From Gemmatimonadota bacterium (GTDB lineage: Bacteria > Gemmatimonadota > Gemmatimonadetes > Gemmatimonadales > GWC2-71-9): a DNA stretch of 64,000 nt. Numbering within the stretch: position 1 is the first letter of the stretch; each line of letters opens with the position of its first letter. Made by a program: the position numbers and the translations under genes. A model generated the notes under the pieces. It had not been told where the DNA came from and ran no database searches. It saw nothing but the letters and a program-made list of their open reading frames with translations. The DNA is taken from the NCBI GenBank assembly GCA_016713785.1, contig JADJOM010000003.1:310001-374000 (forward strand), given 5' to 3'. Positions 60,998 through 64,000 of this stretch are shown here, one piece after another.

Positions 60998-62102
60998 CTA
61001 CGCCTTGGGCGCCAGTACCCGCTGCCAGAATTCGAGGGTGCGGCGGGCCACGGCGTCGTCCACGAACTCCGCCATGACCCGGAGCCGCGCCTCCCGGCCC
61101 AGGCGGGCCCGGTCGCGCGGGGCATCGGAGAGGTGCTGCAGGGCGGCGGTGAGCGCGCCGACATCGTCCTCGGGCACCACCAGGCCGGCGGTGTCGATCA
61201 GCTCGGGGAGGGCGCCGGCGTCGGTGCCGACGACGGTCACGCCGTGGCCCATCGCCTCCACCAGCGCGGGATGGAAGGTCTCCACCCATTGCGGCGTGGT
61301 GCGGGAGGGGACCACCAGGCAGTCGAGCTCGCGCCAGAGGTGCTGCAGGTCCCCGGAGGGGACCGGGCCCCGCCAGGTGACCCGGCTGGCGATGCCCAGC
61401 CGCTCGGCGAGCTGCTCCAGCGACTCCTGGGCCGGCCCGCTGCCGACCACGGTCAGGCGCCAGCGCCCGAGCAGCTTCACACAGGCGCGGAACAGGCTGT
61501 CGAGGCCCTTCTCCGGAATGAGCCGCCCCACGAACCCGATGGCGAGCTCGGTGGTCCGGGCGGACCACCTCGAGGGGCGGGGTCAGTCCCACCTGCGGAA
61601 TCACGGCCACCGGGACGCCGGGGCGCTCCCGGGAGAGCAGGTCGGCGGCCAGGCGGTTGCCCCCGATCAGCGCCCGGGCGCGGCCCAGGCTGCGGGTGCG
61701 GCGCCACCGCTCCATGAAGCCGAAGCTCCGGGGCACGCTTTCCCAGGCGAACAGCGTGGTGGGGATGCCGAGCCGCGCGGCCCGGCTGGTGGCGGCCGCC
61801 GCGAGCGGGGTCCAGGGCTCGGCCTCCACCTGCACGATGTCGGGCCGGAAATCGGCGAAGAGGCGGTGCAGGTCGCTCGCCTTCCAGCCCACCGACTCGC
61901 CCCGGTCGCCGGTGACGGGGATGGGGATCAGGCGGATGCCGCCGTCATTGCCCCACGAGGCGGAGAGCAGCGGTCCCCGCGCCGTGGGCGACCAGCGCGC
62001 CGGGACCGCCACCGACAGCGTCACGCCGAGCCCGGTGAGGGCGCGGAGCTTTCCGCGGGTGGCGGGATCGATATAGGTATGGCTGGCGATGATGGCGCGC
62101 AT
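60998..62102 (-). CDS. GT4-family glycosyltransferase, frameshifted
   Basis: A glycosyltransferase of about 367 residues. The N-terminal domain reads MRAIIASHTYIDPATRGKLR, PDIVQVEAEPWTPLAAAATS, FAWESVPRSFGFMERWRR; the C-terminal domain MGRLIPEKGLDSLFRACVKL, VVPSRTTPQWVETFHPALVE and AMGHGVTVVGTDAGALPELI. An extra base in the G run at 61558-61560 separates PLEVVR from TTELAIGFVGRLIPEKG. It starts six bases after the wecB stop on the same strand, so both are co-transcribed. Confidence 0.83.
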
Positions 62103-62108
62103 GGGCGG

Positions 62109-63212
62109 TTACTCGGCGCCTCGGCCGTCCGGCGGCGCGGTGAGCAGGGCCTCGACGGCGTGGGCGATGGCGGTGGCCGCCTGGCCGGTGCCGTAGGCGT
62201 CCGGGGTCCACCGGGAGGCGCGGGGCCAGCGTTCCAACTGCGCCGCCACGGCGCCCGCGAGGGTCTGCGGCGCCTCCGCGGGCGGCACCAGGCGGTTGGC
62301 GCCGGCGGCCACGGTCTCCTCCCACTCGGTCTCGGCGCGCACCGTGACGCAGGGGACGCCGAGCCAGTAGGCCTCGCGCTGCAGCCCGCCGGAATCGGTT
62401 ACCACGGCCGCGGCGCCGTGGACCAGCGCCAGGCTCTCGAGGTACCCCACCGCCGGCACCAGCTGCAGCCGGCCCACGCGCTCCGAGGTGAAGCCGCTCG
62501 CCGCGAGCGCGGCGCGGGTGCGGGGGTGCACCGCCAGCACGGACGGGAGCTCCAGGCCGCCGAGCGCGCGCAGGACGCCGGCCAGCACCTCGGGGCGATC
62601 GGTCAGCTCGGCGCGGTGCAGGGTGGCAAAGAGGTAGGGAGCGGCGAGGCCGGGGACGATGCTCCCGGGAGCGGCCAGCCGGCTCCGCACGCCGCGCAGC
62701 ACGTCGAAGGCGACATCGCCGGTCTCGACCACGGTGGCGCCGGGGTGTTCGCGGTGCATCCGGGCGGTGGCCGAGGCGCAGGGGGTGCAGAGCAGGGTGG
62801 CCATGGCATCGACCATCCGGCGGTTGAGCTCCTCCGCCATGAGGCGGTCGCTGGCGCGCAGCCCCGCCTCGACGTGCACCACGGGGATGCGGCGCTTGGC
62901 GGCGGCCAGCGCCACGCCGAGGGTGGAGTTGGTGTCGCCGATGACCACGACCGCCCGGGGGGTGAGCCGGGCGAGCACCGACTCGGCGCGGGTGAGGATC
63001 AGGGCCGTCTGCTCGGCGTGGCTGCCCCAGCCGACCTCGAGGAACTCGTCCGGGGCGGCGACGGCGAGCTGTTCGTAGAGGAGGGCGTTGAGGGCGTGGT
63101 CGTAGTGCTGGCCGGTGTCCACGGCGTGGACCCGGCCCAGCCGGGCGAGGGCGGGTCGGAGCGCACTGGCCTTGATGACCTGGGGTCGCGTGCCGTAGCA
63201 GAGGGCGAGCAT
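62109..63212 (-). CDS. wecB: UDP-N-acetylglucosamine 2-epimerase family (WecB/WbpI-like)
   Basis: A 367-residue non-hydrolysing epimerase that interconverts UDP-GlcNAc-type and UDP-ManNAc-type sugars. Motifs: YGTRPQVIKASALRPAL, VVIGDTNSTLGVALAAA, VVHVEAGLRASDRLMAEELN, ETGDVAFDVL and VVTDSGGLQREAYWLGVP. ATG 63212 is chosen because TATATT (63228-63223) ends ten bases before it; longer reading frames would cross this box. Given the WbpA and WbpB-like genes at the other end of the locus, a WbpI-type substrate (UDP-diacetamido uronic acid) is possible. Confidence 0.9.
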   Translation of the reverse strand: MLALCYGTRPQVIKASALRPALARLGRVHAVDTGQHYDHALNALLYEQLAVAAPDEFLEVGWGSHAEQTALILTRAESVLARLTPRAVVVIGDTNSTLGVALAAAKRRIPVVHVEAGLRASDRLMAEELNRRMVDAMATLLCTPCASATARMHREHPGATVVETGDVAFDVLRGVRSRLAAPGSIVPGLAAPYLFATLHRAELTDRPEVLAGVLRALGGLELPSVLAVHPRTRAALAASGFTSERVGRLQLVPAVGYLESLALVHGAAAVVTDSGGLQREAYWLGVPCVTVRAETEWEETVAAGANRLVPPAEAPQTLAGAVAAQLERWPRASRWTPDAYGTGQAATAIAHAVEALLTAPPDGRGAE

Positions 63213-63222
63213 GCGGGGGGAG

Positions 63223-63228
63223 AATATA
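63223..63228 (-). promoter_or_regulatory. -10 box upstream of wecB
   Basis: TATATT on the minus strand, ten bases before ATG 63212. TTGACA on the plus strand at 63242-63247 could belong to the divergent gene, but no matching -10 box is seen. Confidence 0.45.
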
Positions 63229-63283
63229 CCCGGCGGGTTCCGTTGACACATCTCCCCGGGCCACCCAAGTTGCGGCCACGCCT

Positions 63284-64000
63284 ATGCGTATCCTCCATCT
63301 TGCCAAGTACTACTGGCCCCGCTCCGGCGGCATGGAACGCGTGGTCCAGGACCTCGCGGAGGGCGCGGCGGCCCAGGGCCACGAGGTGGCGGTCCTCGCG
63401 GTCGAGAGCCGGGTCGGGGGACGGGTCGGGGGGCGCCAGCGCTCCACGATTACCCGGGTCTTCTCCTTCGGCGCGCTCGGCTCGCAGGAGATCGCGCCGG
63501 GCTACCTGGCGGCCGCCCGGCGGCGGGCCGACATCATCCACCTGCACCACCCGCATCCGCTGGCCGACGTGGCGAGCCTGCTGCGCAGCCGGCGCACGCC
63601 GCTGGTGGTGACGCAGCACCAGGATGGCAAGAAGCCGGGCACCCACTTCATGGCGCGGGCGGTGCTGCGCCGCGCCGCCGCGATCGTGGTGCCCAGCCGG
63701 GCCCACATGGCGCTCTCGGAGGAGCTGGAGGGGTTCGAGAACAAGACGGAGGTGATCCCCTTCGGCATCGACGAGGAACGCTGGGCCGACGTGCCCCGCC
63801 GCCCGATCGACGCCCCGCCGCGGGCGCTGTTCATCGGCCGGCTGGTCAAGTTCAAGGGCGTGGACGGCTGCTGCGGGCGCTGGAGCGGGTGCCCGACCTC
63901 CGGCTCGACATCGTGGGCGTGGGCCCGGACGGGCCGCGGCTCAAGACCCTGACGCAGGCGCTGGCGCTGGCCGACCGGGTGCGCTTCCACGGCGAGTACC
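63284..64000 (+). CDS. GT4-family glycosyltransferase, 5' part, frameshifted
   Basis: The gene begins MRILHLAKYYWPRSGGMERV, a typical GT4 start, and has IIHLHHPHPLADVASLLR, VVPSRAHMALSEELEGF, VIPFGIDEERWADV and LFIGRLVKFKGVD. A base is missing near 63868: behind it the sequence reads LLRALERVPDLRLDIVGVG and KTLTQALALADRVRFHGEY, the donor-binding half, and runs off the window. Divergent from wecB with a 71-bp gap. The donor is unknown. Confidence 0.82.

Noticed and set aside
63242..63247. TTGACA as -35 box for the last glycosyltransferase gene
   Set aside because: No -10-like hexamer lies 16-18 bases downstream, so the match alone is not enough.

Overview
The window looks like chromosomal DNA of a very GC-rich bacterium, probably a Gemmatimonadota member. 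This placement is an inference from base composition, gene content and promoter style (a TATATT/TATACT -10 box directly upstream of start codons); no rRNA or marker search was possible. At least eleven genes are interrupted by single-base indels, about half of them in G or C runs. Their domains are otherwise intact, so most look like sequence errors of an uncorrected long-read or metagenome assembly rather than true pseudogenes.

Layout. (1) 1-6748: tightly packed phenylalanine/tyrosine degradation operon: 4-hydroxyphenylpyruvate dioxygenase (3' end only), homogentisate dioxygenase, acetoacetyl-CoA synthetase, an unknown 308-residue protein, fumarylacetoacetase and phenylalanine 4-hydroxylase. 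The maleylacetoacetate isomerase step is the one with no recognisable gene. (2) 6834-17825: housekeeping block: yraN, recA, recX, alaS, a small protein, a PHP-type phosphatase, an SDR oxidoreductase, asparaginase, CCA-adding enzyme, a ZIP transporter and rarA. (3) 17884-19971: an unknown minus-strand gene and a 1-kb field of degenerate 21-bp tandem repeats. (4) 20267 to about 36190: an accessory island of lower and uneven GC. It opens with an apparent integron gene cassette (OLD-family ATPase/TOPRIM nuclease followed by a well-formed attC site). It also carries a protein with an R-x4-H motif, a complete IS481-like insertion sequence, three decayed IS110 5' ends, an SMC/Rad50-like ATPase with a CPVC hook plus a small partner, a GNAT, and a three-gene operon (unknown 466-residue protein, membrane-anchored DUF4041 + GIY-YIG-type protein, AlbA_2/Schlafen-type protein). 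The island resembles a defence island.

(5) 36351-39951: GNAT, LEA-type lipoprotein, hflX and, convergent, an isocitrate lyase family gene; 8-bp GGCGGT-type tandem repeats surround their shared terminator. (6) 40284-64000: a large surface polysaccharide locus. It has UDP-sugar dehydrogenase and WbpB-like oxidoreductase, an unknown exported protein, flippase, polymerase, several GT4 glycosyltransferases, a heparinase II/III-like protein, a chain-length regulator with an internal stop, WbpV/WbpL/WbpM-like genes, heptose genes gmhA/gmhB, a poly-SLBB export protein and a UDP-GlcNAc 2-epimerase. Together these suggest a Wzx/Wzy-dependent exported glycan containing N-acetylated uronic acid and possibly heptose residues.
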